From NCBI GenBank assembly GCA_037447605.1, contig CM074804.1, positions 5,856,162 through 5,920,161 on the forward strand: 64,000 bases of DNA, written 5' to 3'. The position numbers and the translations under genes were made by a program. Shown here piece by piece: positions 1 to 12,512 of the stretch. How positions within the stretch are numbered: position 1 is the first letter of the stretch; the number at the start of each line of letters is the position of its first letter. The DNA is from Zygnema circumcarinatum (taxonomy: Eukaryota > Streptophyta > Zygnematophyceae > Zygnematales > Zygnemataceae). Below the pieces are notes generated by a model. That model saw nothing but the letters and a program-made list of their open reading frames with translations. It made no database searches and was not told the origin of the DNA.

Positions 1-1778
1 TTCACTGAGGATAAGGACCTGGACCCTCATTTTCAGTGCGTGTGCAATTGGGATGCCTCCATTGCCCAAACTCGCATGGATTCTCATGGGAAAAAAAAAT
101 CAAAAGGATGGACAGGCGTTCCTCCTACTGAGGGGCGAATATCATTACACTGAAATGATGAAAAATGAGACGTGTACGCTGAGTATTAATGACATTTCCT
201 TTCCCCCACTCCTTACCACCCACAATCAGTCATTCTCATCGTCCCATAATCCAGCAACATTATTGACGAATCTAAGCATCACAATTGCATGTTTACTCAA
301 CAAACAAGCAAGATGAAAGAAGCTCCAGTCACCGATAGACGTTCGACATGGCAATACGGAATGTATGGAGGCTGCGTAGGAGGACATGCGTATCATTACA
401 AACAGCATGGCCTCCTCAAAAAGCCTTCCTCTGCTCTTCGCTCTGATAGGACCGTCAGCATGTGGAAAATCAGTGCAAAACTGACGGTCTTGGAAAAGCG
501 TTCCAGACAGTTGAGACCGAAGGATTGTGCATTCAATACTATGTACCAAAGCAGATTAATTGTGAGGCAGCTAATTAGCACTTGAAAACCATTCATGGCG
601 GTATGCATCACCGCAGCCATCGAATAGAAAACTCACATCATCTTCTGAATCCGAACCTACCCATTCATAGAAAGGGAACTTACCACACCATGCTGATGAG
701 CCACAATATGGTTATTTGTGCCTCGTCGCGACCATCCTTTTGCCTGAGCCTCTGAAGAGTTTGGGCTTGCAATGCTGTTTTTCAAGAGCTCAATTCTTTG
801 TTTAGAGGTCCTAATGAACTCGAGCACTTCGTGCTCGATATCATCCCGCTCCCGCTCTGTTCTGCGGTGGGGGTCGGTGTAGTCTTGCCGGTGCCGTATT
901 ATGAAAGTTTGCATAGTCCTTATGTTGTCCAGCTGCAACATCAAAAACAATAGAATATGCCCAGAGACGTTAACCTACAAAAGACAGGAATGGAGCCAAC
1001 ACGCCGTCGCAAAGCAAGGTCACCCCTTCAAACCAGACGCTGCGCTGTTAAACCAAACGACTCAACCAGAAAAACCAAGACAACAATAAAAGGAGTACTT
1101 GCTAGGTGGGATGAGAGCGTACAATTTCTAAAGCTGTCGAAATGAAGGGTGCACGGTTGCATTTTGGTGGCGAGAGTAAGCTTAAGCTGATCTTGGACAT
1201 CCGAGCCTGTGAACAACATCAAAAAGCTTAGTGAAGCGCCCTTCTCGAACAACAAACGGAACTGACAATTTCAAGCCGCTTGTGACAGCGAATGCGACAG
1301 CTAATTTACCACCCTTGCTAGCTTTAACTGGAGGAAGACTACAACTCACAATCGTATGACATTCAAGTACTCACACATAACATTGAAAAAGGAGGACCAT
1401 CAGCGATTTCAATCACTCAGCCTCCCTGCCTATAGACACACCCATACAAATGCTATCAATCGGCAGAGCAAGACTTCGCCGTCAACCGACCCTCCACACC
1501 CTGAAGACGAATGCCAAACATCGTTCCTTGCCAGATAAAAAACTCATGCGAAGGAAATTCTAGGTCTGAAACAAATCGAGACCATCCGGAAAACCAAAGG
1601 CACATCCTCAAATCTGAATAACTGCAGAGTCTCAAATGTCAGAACAGCGAGGAGCCGCTGGAGAATGGCAGGCGGATCGGTGCAGTTCATGCATTCCATC
1701 AGAAGGACTGACCTGGTCAGTGCCGCTCCGTGTAGCAATTTCTCGCACTGCTTCCTGGTAAACATGCGTAATATCCAT
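1..1778 (-). CDS. SYP81: Syntaxin-18/SYP81-type Qa-SNARE, 5' part (cut by left edge)
   Basis: This is the N-terminal part of an ER Qa-SNARE of the syntaxin-18/SYP81 family, which acts in Golgi-to-ER retrograde fusion. Exons read 1778..1713, 1206..1123, 932..684 and 18..1, all in phase 0, giving 139 codons. The start is the ATG at 1778, beginning MDITHVYQEAVREIATRS. The family block HRQDYTDPHRRTERERDDIE, followed by an IEHEV-like heptad region and KGWSRRGTNN...VAHQHGV, aligns with the plant SYP81 pattern. The last exon in the window starts VLILSE, the expected continuation. The exon 2 donor (ATT|GTACGC) is weak, but the joined protein across it matches the family. The SNARE helix and membrane anchor lie outside the window. 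The 665-bp third intron (683..19) holds nothing I recognise. Identity rests on remembered family pattern, not on a search. Confidence 0.85.
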
Positions 1779-2802
1779 GGCTAGCTCCTGCATGCAGAGA
1801 GAGGAGGTGAAGGCGCTGCAGTGGCTTGTGCACGCTCGACAACTCGGAGGGCGTTACCGAGTACCGCTCCGTCGCTGGCACACCGCACACCTCCGGCACG
1901 GAACGCGAGGCGCAGCAGGCGCAGTTTTCTCAGACTGCTGCTCACTATACAGAAACTTTCCGCGGATCAAGCCAGCCATTGCCGAGCAGCCATGCCACAC
2001 CATCAGGGCGGGGACAAGGGCTTGGCCGTGCCAATCTTAGCAACAAGCGTACGGCAGGGAGTTTGCATGGGGCATGGCCGCATGGGCCGCATGGCCGCAT
2101 GGGCCGCATGGCCGCATGGGGAGCCCTTCAGAAAGTACGTACGTACGGTACTCTTCGTTCGCGCTGTCCTGACCGAGTTACAGCGCGGGAAACAGGGACT
2201 AGTTTCAGAGTATACTTATACTCAAATTGCCTATCGATCCTATATCCTAGATCAATGCGATTTTCACATTCCCCTATGGATCAATGCAAATTTGATGAGC
2301 TCGATAACATGTTTGCCAATGGCTGGCTGACTGGCTGGCTGGCTGGCTGGGTCGGCCAGCCACTGGCAACCAACTCCTGCGAACGGTTGACCCGAGAGTC
2401 GGAACCACTGCCAGTGCTGGTTACACCGAGGGACTCCAAACGGTTTGTTGAGCCACTGCAAATGGTTGGCTATGTCCACCAACCAATGGTTTGAACCATT
2501 GATAATGGTTGGTAATAAGTGGATCCCAACGCTTCGCTGTCCCTAGAACTGGCTGCCTGTGTCCACAAACAGATGGTGTTGAACCATTGCCAATCGTTGT
2601 GTAACCATTACCGTAGTTTTATGACTTTGCAATGGTTATGTCGGCCGACCAACCTTTTCAATAAGCAAGGCTTGGAGCTTGGCCAGCCTACCAACCAAGG
2701 CTTGCAACTTTGTACCTTTCCAATAATCCAATTCAATTCAATTCAATTCAATTCAATTCAATCCACTTCATCGTTTGGCGGCCTTCCGCCCCTCCCCCCC
2801 CG
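1779..2802. repeat. Repeat-rich spacer: minisatellite, tetramer, palindromic words, TTCAA run
   Basis: No gene was found between SYP81 and the foldback sequence. It holds an approximately 17-bp tandem repeat of GCATGGCCGCATGGGCC type (about 2072-2121), a GGCT/GACT tetramer run (about 2322-2350), and scattered palindromic words of the AACCATTG/CAATGGTT family (about 2310-2515). A run of about seven TTCAA pentamers lies at 2727-2762. GTACGTACGGTACTC occurs near 2135-2155. The promoter of SYP81 should lie at the left end, but no clear element was identified. Confidence 0.7.
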
Positions 2803-3104
2803 AGACCTTCGCGGCTGCTTCTAGAGCCGCGCTGTGCTGTTGGGCCTGCAAGCAGAGCACCACTAACTCTAGCTTTCTAACTGTCAGGGGGGAGCAAACT
2901 TTCATTGAACTCGCGATGGCGAGGCCATCAAATGTACATGGATAAAGGCAAAATGTGGAACCACGAAGGACTGGTCACAAAGGACCGAAACACAATAAAA
3001 CAAAGCTAGGAGCAGAAAACTACGCCTAGGCACAACAACGCAGCCCTAGAAGCAGCCGCGAAGGTCACCGATGTGAGGCACGTCGCGAGGAGGGAGCGGC
3101 GGAA
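2772..3104. repeat. Imperfect foldback (inverted repeat) next to an assembly gap
   Basis: The stretch at about 2772-2823 (GGCGGCCTTCCGCCCCTCC, then GACCTTCGCGGCTGCTTCTAG) recurs in reverse complement at about 3046-3104. The 21-base core at 2803-2823 matches 3048-3068 almost perfectly. The arms are separated by about 225 bp that include one copy of the dispersed coding-like repeat. The right arm runs directly into the ten N at 3105-3114, so its true end is unknown. It could be a foldback transposon or two oppositely oriented copies of one repeat. Confidence 0.6.
2910..3100 (+). repeat. Dispersed coding-like repeat, copy A
   Basis: This is one of four copies of a sequence whose 5' edge is tcgcgatggcgaggccatca. 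It then reads ATGTGGAACCACGAAGGACT and a segment that translates as NNAALEAAAKVTDVRH. Copy D at 20.57 kb gives the matching pieces NHEELVT and NNAVLEAAD. The frame here is broken by a shift and a TAG, so it is a decayed copy. The protein order SHDGDAIKCT, then W-N-H-E, vaguely recalls a zinc-binding transposase N-terminus, but that is only a suggestion. Confidence 0.55.
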
Positions 3105-3114
3105 NNNNNNNNNN
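3105..3114. other. Assembly gap (10 N)
   Basis: Ten consecutive N characters lie here. They break the reverse-transcriptase fragment on the minus strand and the right arm of the foldback. The length of ten is probably a placeholder rather than a measured gap. Confidence 0.99.
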
Positions 3115-3742
3115 AACGAGTAAGCAAAGAAAAAGCCACCTGAGGATCTGAAAGATGTGGAAGCTCATCGACCTGAGACGTATCCTCAACCAAAGCATCA
3201 TCAACAAAACGATCAACATAAGATGCAACGCCAAAAGGGCAGCCTAAAACACGAATACCAATTCCATCAGCACAAGTCTGGATACCACAAGGGAGCGAAA
3301 GGGTAGAAGGGATACCAACCGGAGACCAAGCAAAACACTTCGACAAATTTACCGTCAAACGCATAGCGGCCAATCGAGTAGTAAAATCAGTAAATGCGGC
3401 AACGACCTGGTCAGCAGGGCCAATGATATGAGTATCGTCGGCCACTGATGGAAAAAGGCAGCCTGGAAAAGCCTGTGCCGAAGCTCGAAGCGCACGAATG
3501 TGCGCCAAAGCGAACAAAGGACCTCCTAAAGGGTCGCCTTGGCGGGTCCCGGTCGCAGACTCCAAGGTCGCCACTCCACCAGATGCATCGCCAAGAGGAA
3601 AAAGGAGCGGGCTCGAACGAGAACGAGAATTTCTAACTGTCGTTCCTAGGTCATTCGCGACCCGTTCACACTGGTTCCACATTTCGTCTGTCCGCGTACA
3701 TTTGATGGCGTCGCCATCGTGAGAGCAACAATGGCAGTTCAT
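3115..3742 (-). pseudogene. Reverse-transcriptase fragment of a non-LTR (LINE-like) retroelement
   Basis: The minus strand has an open frame of about 205 codons that ends in the gap. It contains the RT blocks SATGTRQGDPLGGPLFALAH (the GxxQGDPL block of LINE RTs) and SVADDTHIIGPADQV (the catalytic A/YxDD box, here VADD), then TVNLSKC and GVPFG-like GCPFG motifs in the expected order. No endonuclease, RNase H or complete N-terminus is present, so the element is truncated. Its first codons (SHDGDAIKCTRTDEMWNQ) are copy B of the dispersed repeat found at 2.9, 12.5 and 20.6 kb. That means either the repeat is part of this element or the RT was joined to it. Low expression and no function are assumed. 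Confidence 0.75.
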
Positions 3743-4429
3743 TCTTTTTCTTTTTCGGTTTCAGCGATCCCCATGTCGCGAAATGCCGACAGGCGCGACC
3801 TGCCGCCGCCCCATGCCCTGCCGCCGCAATATCGACATAGGACGTTGTCACAACCTCGTGGACTGCAGCTTTTCAGCCGCGTGCAGGCGCCTCTTCGAAT
3901 CTGTTTTCCAAATGTTGAACCAAGTTCGGACCGACGTCCACCTTGAACATGTCTCCAAAAACAATTTTCTTAAAATGCCAAAAAAAAGCCAATGCCACTT
4001 GGGTGTGTGATACTCCACTTTAAATGGTTTTCATTTTGGAGCTTTCGCAGGAATTATTTCCATTCTGGTCCAAAAGACCTCGGTGGTGCGGCAACCGGAC
4101 CACTTGCGGTTTTTACCGCAGCGTACATGTGCCTAGAAATTTGCAACATTTCTGATGACGTGGCGTCCTCTCACTGGTTAGGTGGCGCCTCTGAAGAGTA
4201 GCTGAGAGGGCCGATCTGGGACTTAGCCATTTTCGCTCCTCCTTCCCCCTCTTGGATTGTTGGCAGCTTTGTTTTGTCTACTTCCCCTATCCGACTCTCC
4301 TTGCCTCAGTATTGGACGAGCTTGCACGTCAGATAGAGCTGCTTGTGAAGAGATGTCCTTCAGTAACAGAATTTGCTAAAGGAAGGAAGAATTGAAGTAT
4401 TCGAAGCCTTCCAGGGACTCCAGGAGTTC
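3743..4429. other. Spacer upstream of TOP1
   Basis: No gene was seen. It lies between the retroelement fragment and the TOP1 start and should contain the TOP1 promoter and 5' UTR. The stretch 4100-4370 is moderately GC-rich with CT-rich tracts (about 4232-4300). No TATA box that I would defend. Confidence 0.4.
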
Positions 4430-7400
4430 ATGGATTCAGACGAGGAGGAGGCTCCGCTTGTTTTCAAGCGCGGTAATGCGAGCAATCCGTCACCAAAAAA
4501 GCCGCCTGCACAAAAGCCGCCTCCCGCTGTCGTGAAGCCCCGCCCCTTGAGTCAGCCTGCACCTGCTCCATCCACTGATGCACCAAAACCTACACCTCCA
4601 CTCGCACCAGCCCCTCAAAATCTTTCAGAATCTGCAAAGCCCTCAGCCCCTGGAATTTCAGACACCCATGCAGCCAAAGCCCCTAACCCTATTCCAGCTC
4701 AAGATGACTCTGACTCGGACGACGATATTCCCATAGGTTCGAGGATACAAACGGCAGTGCCGGAGAAACCTCTGGTAGCAGGTCAGAAAAATGGCGTCAA
4801 TAAAAGACCTGCCGACTTTCAACGAACGCAACCGGGTGGAATTGCAAAGAAGCCAAAACCGGCGGATGACAGCGAGTCAGAGGAGGACATACCTCTGGCG
4901 CAGCGTGTTTCTGCAGTTCCTAAGACAGAAACCACAACAACGAAGACGAGAGCAACTGTTGTAGCCAGGAATGACAAGGACAAGAAAAAGGCGGTTTTAA
5001 CCAAGACGACAGAAAAAAAGGTGGTCAAGAAAGTAGTGAAGAAGGATGGAAAGATGGACAGTAGAGGACCGGGGGGCGGAGGTGGAGAACCAAAGTGGAC
5101 TACGCTTGAACATAATGGTGTCATCTTCCCTCCTGACTATAAGCCTCATGGGGTGAAAATGCTTTACAAGGGAAAACCGGTTGACCTCACACCAGAGCAG
5201 GAAGAGGTGGGACTCTTGCTCTTTCATGCGTGCGATCTTGCCTCTCCGAGCCGTAAGAGACAGAAGTTCGGTTTTTCTGACTCAACAACTTTGATAGACA
5301 GATCGCAAATGCGCATAATTGCAGGAAATTTGAAGATGACTTCGGCTTTCCCGGTTCCTGGGGCTACCTTAAGTGATTTTAGTGGCGGGTCGGCATGTGC
5401 GTGATTGATTCATTTTTCCTTTTTGCTGAATTTCTTAAATTACTTTTTCGAGCTTGTCGGATCACCATGCACTTCTCATCTATAAGTGAGCTAAGCGATT
5501 CTCCTTGGACAGACTGACTGGATTTTTTTGGCGAAGGCTGTTCATGCATGCCCACGCCATTGTATACGCTCCAAATGGACAATGCTATCGGTTACCTGCT
5601 GCTTTTCTCAAACATTTTCAATGCACTTATACGATCCATGCTTTAGAGCTTTAGGAGGAGAGCATCTAAAAGCGGAAATTCTTATTATTTGCAGGTCGCC
5701 ACCATGTTTGCGGTGATGAGAGAAACCGAGTATGCTACCAAGAGTGTATTCATCAAGAATTTTTGGAACGACTGGAAGCAGATCCTTGGCCCGAAGCACA
5801 CCATACAGAGGATGGACGATTGCGACTTTACTCCCATTTGGGAATGGCATCTTACTGAGAAGGAAAAGAAAAAGCAAATGACACCAGAAGTATGCTTCTC
5901 ATTCAGTATAAAAGGGAACCTTGTCGGACATCTCTTTTCTGGTTGTGGAGCTTGTTCCAATTCCGATCGTCAGAGGAAGTGACTGATACTTCTCCTCCCT
6001 GACGGATTGGTGAAAGATAGCCCAAGCAAGATTCCTGGCAATCAGCTTCATGTTCTAAGTCTGGTTCGTGCTCATTGTTCCATGTCTTCTGGCAGGAAAA
6101 GAAACGTTTGAAAGAGGAGAAGCTCCAGCAGGAAGACAAGTATATGTGGGCTATTGTAGACGAAGTCAAGGAAAAGGTAAGCACTAATTGCATTTTTGGT
6201 GCAACTTGGACAGCTGTTATTCACACGGCTATTCTTATCCACCGTTGGTTAAGAATTCGGTGCCTTTGTGCCATTGGTTTTGGAGAAGTTATTTTCATGT
6301 TTTTGGTCCTTTCCTGATGTTCATCTTAGTAACTTGTAGACAGTAACTGTAGACTTAATATCCGGCCATAGTCGATTTAAGGCTGGTTCATTGGGAACCT
6401 GTAGAGGCCTCTTGCGTGTTTCACAAGGTGACCTTAAGATAATTGAGTTTGTTCCATTGGGGCTTTGATTGTGGGCTAGTGCTGACCCTTGAAAGTATGT
6501 CACTGACATGATGGGTAGTGCAATCTGGAACGCGTGGGGTTAATTATATTTCTGAGTTTTGTTTCAGGTTGGCAATTTTCGAGTGGAGCCCCCTGGACTC
6601 TTCCGCGGTCGTGGAGAGCATCCTAAGGTATACATGTTTACTGCCTGGAGTCCTGTTGGCCCATCCCCCCAGACAATTGGTTTTGTTTTGGACTTGAACT
6701 GCCCATTTTTTAGGCAAATCTACGCTAAGCGTTTGAACTCATCGTTTAGCAGCTATGCTTTCCTTCCCGATGTCATTGCCATGGGTCAACCAGTGTCTAC
6801 GTGATATGAGTTTGTTGTACAGCTTGTTCCTACTTTTTATCTCAAGCTCTTTTGTTATGTTTCTCTCTGGTTTCAGATGGGAAAGCTGAAGAAGCGTATC
6901 TATCCGGAAAACATTACCATAAACATTGGAAAGAATGCAACGGTTCCGGAGTGCCCTCTCCCAGGCCACAGGTCCGTTTCATCACCCTGTTTGAGGACAC
7001 GCTGTGGCGTAATTTTGGCAGGGTCTCCATACAGGCAGGCTAAGGTTCCAGATTGAAGAATTCACATCTCAGTAACTCCTATTACAGTTTACAGAAGTGA
7101 CTGTTTACAGTCAAACACCACCTGTCGACCTTCTTTAAAAGGCTTTATCGCTGTTGTTCAAAGTGGTGCAGGTGGAAGGAGATCCGGCATGATAACACAG
7201 TCACCTGGCTTGCATTTTGGAATGATCCTATCAACCAGAAGGAATGCAAGTATGTATTCCTCGCTGCTAGCAGCAGCCTTAAGGGGCAAAGTGACAGAGA
7301 GAAGTATGAAAAAGCTCGCAAACTGAAGGTGAACACTTACGATTTTCTGTTCCTTTTAGAATATGTCGACGAGATTGTTGTTGCATGTGCTGAAAGTTAT

Positions 7401-10400
7401 TTTGAGCTGGTGTTTTCGTTTTGTTTGTTGCTTTTACTATTGCAGAATTGTCTTAAGGAACCTCAGTTTCAATATGATCAACTGAGCAGCAATGAGTGTC
7501 TCTGGTTTTACCTATTCGGTCGGTGCTTCTTATCTCGCTTGCTTGCACTTTTGAGTGAGTCTGACGCATTATCGGACTTTACACTACGTTTCGCAGGACT
7601 ATATTGAAAGCATTCGAGATACTTATACCAGAAATTTTGACTCGAAGGATCCAACTAAGCGTCAAATAGCTGTTGCTACATATTTGATCGATCGTCTTGC
7701 TCTGAGAGCAGGCAATGAAAAGGTGCTCTTTCTTTGAGCAATTATCAGACTGTTTTTATGTAATTTCGAAGTTTTTCCTTTCACACATCCTCAGTCATCA
7801 TATTGTCTGCTATGGGCAACATGCAGGTCATGGCCATTGGCTTTAGTAGTTGGCTAGGCAGCTAGACATTTGCACCTTTCTAGGCAGCTTTCTGTTCCCT
7901 GGCTGCAACCTTACTGGCTAGTATTGCACTGTCAACCGAGTAAGTAGTGCAGCAGTGAGGACCTCCAATGAGGTTGGCATGGAGGGGAATCCGTGTATGT
8001 GACTTGGACCATGAATTGTTAGTGTCATCCATCGCTTCCTTTGCGAGGGCAACGCGAGTTGCGGCTCTAATTTGTGTTTATGCTGGGACTCAGGATGATG
8101 ACGAGGCAGATACGGTCGGTTGCTGTTCGCTAAAGGTGGAGCATATCCAGCTTGTTCCGCCGGCCTCGTTGCAGGTGATGTCAAGCCCTCCATGGGTAGA
8201 GCGCACAATCACTTGTGTCATTGTATTACTGAGGATAAGTTGTAACCAATACTCGATTTCCTGCTGGCCGCAGTTCGATTTCCTTGGCAAGGACTCTATC
8301 CGATACTTCAACACAGTGGAAGTGGAACCTAAAGTATACAAGGCTGTGGGTGATTTTCAAAAAGGTTGGCTTCCCTACCCTTTGCACCGGTTGCGAAAAA
8401 TCTTTGCTTTTATTCATTTGAGATGAACGAGGAACCAGTGGTACCTAAATTAGCTCGTCGATATGATATCAGATGTGTTATTTGAAATAATGAGGAACTA
8501 ATGAAATTATGGGCACAAACTCAGGAACAGTATATACTCCCTGCATAAGAAGTGGAAAGTTCGATGTTAAAACTTAGAACAGTTATCGCATCAAAGAATA
8601 ATGCCATCAGTGATTGGCAGACAGAAAGGGCTCTTGCTGTCAAGTATGGCACCTGATGTGAGGGGGATACATCAGCAATCATACATCCTCTCAACCGAGT
8701 ACAGAATTGCGGTCTCTTTGGAACTCCTACGCTATCTCAAACTGTTTGCCACACGAAACAGGAAGTTGAATTCAGTCATTCTCCTAGTTCCTCACTGCAA
8801 GGAACTGTAAAGTTCGATAAATTTTTGTGGGAACCATAGTTATGTACCTCTTAGTGACTGGAATAGGTGGTGGCCTGTCCATCAAAACTTCGCAGGGAGT
8901 GTAGACATCTTGTCATCTTGGGTATTTCTTCCACTTCAGATTATACGCTCAATCTATGAGGTCGCCCACAGACTGGACCTTTTCATTTTTGCTGCAGGCA
9001 AGAAGACGGATGAAGATCTTTTTGATAAGTTGGATACCTCAAAGCTGAATGCGCATTTGAAGGAGATCATGCCTTCCCTTACAGCGAAAGTGTTTCGTAC
9101 TTACAATGCGTCCATTACTTTAGACCAGCTGGTGAGTTGGTCATTTGTCACTCGACCATCTTTTCGGGTTAAGCACGTTGTTTGTGTGCATCAAAAGAAA
9201 AAGAACTTGACCCTCTCTAGAGTTGTACCTTTCAATTTCATATGTCGGTTACTGTCCTTTTTTTTATGGGCCAATTCAATGAATTCTCATATCCAATATT
9301 CAGTAGGCCAAACATGTACGCTTCATGCATATGCAGCTGGAGCAATCTTCAGGATACTTGCAATACCATGAATTATGTTCAAGAAACATTAGATTTTTAT
9401 GGGAACCCCAGTGAAGCAACAATTTGTTGCTATGTCCTGCATGCAGTTGCAAGATACGGTTGGCCAGATAGTACAAGAGAGGGTGGCAGACTACCAACGG
9501 GCAAACAAGGAGGTAAGGATTTGTGACATGTTTGTCTAAACAGCACACCTCCAAGAGTTTTCTGAAATGGTCATGCGGCCGCTACTTCGTGTATAGGTTC
9601 TTGAACAGAAATGTTTCAAAGTCTTACTCAGAGGGTTGTCGACAGTCCAAGGTCGTGAAGCTTTTGGTCAACTTTCAAAACATTGAAGATTTGAAGATTT
9701 CTTGGACACTCATTGCGTCCTCCCTTTGTCCTCTATTATCCTTCCAAACATTTCAGCTATTCTTGACTTTTTATGGCAAGTGTTCACCAGTCATTCCCTC
9801 GTTTGTAGAGTACTGGATACATTGAAATTCGTCTCTGATTAAGGGCCACCTTGAAATGAGGTTATGTTTCCCAGTTCCAGCGAATTTGCTCTGAGAGCGA
9901 GGTGCCGGGTGAGAATGGTTTTTTTTTCTAATTGTTTGCAGGTGGCGATTCTGTGCAACCATCAACGGACTGTTTCAAAAGCGCATGCTGGGCAAATGGA
10001 GAAGTTGGAAGCAAAAATGGCAGATCTTCAGGTCAGAGAGTTTCCCGAGTCTCAAGGGGATGTATTCAAGGAAGTTTGTTTGGATCTCAGGAGGAGGTGT
10101 TGTCTATAGTGCAAAATCATGATTGGCTGGGCGAGTGCCAAATGGTAGAGAATAGCGGCCTATTACTGTCCTTCTTTTGCTTGGTTCCTTGGTATGATAT
10201 CGAAGTTCAAGCGATATTGGGATACCAGTGCATAACTGTTCTAGGAGGCCAAGATTGAAAGGAGCATGGAAGCTAACTCGTTATTGATTACAAACTTGGA
10301 ATTCGTCATTGGATTTTGTGAAACGGAGGAACGTATTTAAAGGAGGAAACGACGTGTTTCTATGTTATTTATTTCAAATAAGTTAGGGGCTATTTCTGCA

Positions 10401-11613
10401 AATGGAGTGGCTTCATTTACCTGGCAGTCTTTTTGGCTTATGTGTCTTGCCTTTGGGTATGGGTGGCAAGCAGACTCTGCTGTCTGAGCTGGAGGTGGAC
10501 TTAGACAGAGCACGGAAAGGCAAACCACCATTGAAACGTGATTCAGATGGGAACTCGAAAAAAGCCCAAAGTGTTGAGGCGTACGTTTCCGTCACCACTC
10601 TCCTGACCTCTTCCGCTTGTTTAAGTCTGCTTGGCACAAGTTGTTTGTTGGAGAGGTTGATTGGTGCATAGGAGAGTCATTTGCAGTTTGGATTTGGAGA
10701 TTGTTATTGCATTTTGTCTGTGAATTCACCCAATTTAGTCAAATATTGTGGCTAATTTTCCTGTCGATGCCCCTTCTCTTGAAACTTTTGCCCGACCTTT
10801 CCTGTTGCGAAATCTGTGTCGGTTACCTCTCTCAAAACCTCTTCTGATACTGTGAGAAAGAGTTTCTCAACTCGTGTATCAGTCAGTCCAGGCACTCGCC
10901 CTTTGACGTGTTGGTCAAGATTTGCGTGCTTTTGTGGTTGCAGATTGGAAAAAAAGGTTTCTCAAACTAAAGGGAAAGTTGAGAAAATGAAGCTGGATAT
11001 GGCTGTGAAAGAGGACCTTAAAACGGTCGCTCTTGGCACTTCTAAAATTAACTACATGGACCCACGAATCTCTATTGCCTGGTGCAAGCGGCACGAGGTG
11101 CCGATTGAAAAGGTCTGCAATTTCCTGTTTTTCTCATCCCCTCTTGTTTTCTTGCCTTTCGCGGATCTTTTGAACTTCCATTCTCTTTGCTTTCTTTAAC
11201 CGACATTCAGATTTTTGCAGTGAGTGCTTGAATCTGTTCCTTGAGCTTCCTGCATGTACATTGGTCACGTCCGCCTCCATACGTTCACAGCCAAATGACA
11301 GGTTTCGGTTTTTTAGTCATCAGAACGGAGCTGTGAATCGTTATCTTCTACCATGTATGTGTAGTTCAGGAACTTAGGGCAGAGAGCTTTCACATGTTGT
11401 AAACAGGTGGCTGTCGGGAGTATGTATCGGAATGAATGCAATTTTTTGCTCAATTCGACCCTTCCCTTGGATTACGTGACATTTGTCACATCTTCACAGG
11501 TTGGAGACTCGCTGACAAAGGCCAGCCGTTTTGCTTCTTTGCAGATCTTTAACAAATCTTTATTAGCGAAGTTCGCCTGGGCGATGGACGTTGAGCCGGA
11601 TTTTCGATTTTAA
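4430..11613 (+). CDS. TOP1: DNA topoisomerase IB (eukaryotic type), 15 exons
   Basis: This enzyme relaxes supercoils in the nucleus by a transient 3'-phosphotyrosyl nick. Exons: 4430..5206, 5695..5889, 6096..6176, 6568..6627, 6877..6971, 7172..7328, 7597..7722, 8094..8174, 8274..8364, 8998..9131, 9447..9512, 9942..10031, 10474..10580, 10944..11112, 11545..11613. They total 2298 nt, 765 residues, in phase throughout. The N-terminal 250 residues are charged and low in complexity, with acidic repeats ([40 protein letters not shown]) and Lys-rich tracts, as in plant TOP1. The core starts at [19 protein letters not shown] and includes [53 protein letters not shown] and CNHQRTVSK. The C-terminal exons carry [10 protein letters not shown] with the catalytic tyrosine (about residue 724). 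The frame is open upstream of 4430 but has no ATG. No defects seen. Confidence 0.97.
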
Positions 11614-12477
11614 AACGAAAAAATTGCAGTTGGCATAATATTCTGCTTGCTGCTGCTTCCAAGTGGGAGGAAAGGCGGAGACTCCGACAACTGGCGAGGA
11701 GGTCACGGTCTGCAGTCCCCTCGCTGTAGAGATTAGGATTGCGAGAGAGCCACTGGCGAACTCGGCTCAGCTTCTGCGGGGTACGGGCTTGTCAGCCAAA
11801 GTCAGATGCATTCTTCATGTGAGAGGCGGCCCCTCATGTCCTACTTCCTGTTGGTTATGGCCCCCGAGTTTTTTTTTATAAATCACGGACAGCTTCACTG
11901 AAGTCACGCGTTGGGAAATTTTCTGTCCCCTGTCAACAACTGTCCGCTGATGTAGCGTCAAGAATTACTTGGACATTTCATTCTCAGCAGGTCACGATTT
12001 TTTGACCGAATGGTTGTTACCAGCAGTGCTGCTCTATTATCGGAAAAGTTCATCTCCAAAAGGAAATATGCAGACACAATCCACCTCCTCTCAAACATCG
12101 ATTTACAGAAACATCGTGAAGCGCTGTAGCGGTGCAATCTCCAGCATTAACGTATGCAACCCACGCGCTTTTTTCAAGGGAGGTTGCCAAGGGTCAAATG
12201 AGCTTTCGGGCGCAATGTCGTTTCGCACAGCTGCTGTGAATCTCGTGAGGGGCGTCGATTTGCTTGTCTCGTGTCGAGTTCAAAGGCGATGCAAGATGTG
12301 TGAGCGCCTTAGCAAGAACACGCGCTTGTACATCATGCAGTAGCCGGCACAGCGAACAATCGAATACGGACGGACCATAGTTGCGAGAGGTGTGGAATGG
12401 CCTTTGGCCTGGGCCCTACCCCTACTATCAATTAGGTTGACACACAAGAATTAAAGGGGAAGGGAAGTGGCATTGAT
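11614..12477. other. TOP1 downstream spacer
   Basis: This follows the TOP1 stop and presumably begins with its 3' UTR. Small open frames are present, but none shows a known domain or splice-linked continuation. Nothing else supportable was seen. Confidence 0.4.
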
Positions 12478-12512
12478 CTCACGATGGCGAGGATGCCATC
12501 AAATGTACTTGG
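12478..12512 (+). repeat. Dispersed coding-like repeat, copy C (5' piece only)
   Basis: The sequence ctcacgatggcgaggatgcc followed by atcaaatgtacttggac repeats the 5' edge of copies A, B and D. Similarity stops within about 35 bp. The downstream 100 bp are rich in GTACGG words (tacggacgag, ccgtacggtc, cagtacggtc). Confidence 0.5.

Noticed and set aside
226-549. Minus-strand frame that at first looked like the fourth SYP81 exon
   Set aside because: The true continuation VLILSE was found at 18..1 with a proper acceptor and phase; this frame lies in the third intron.
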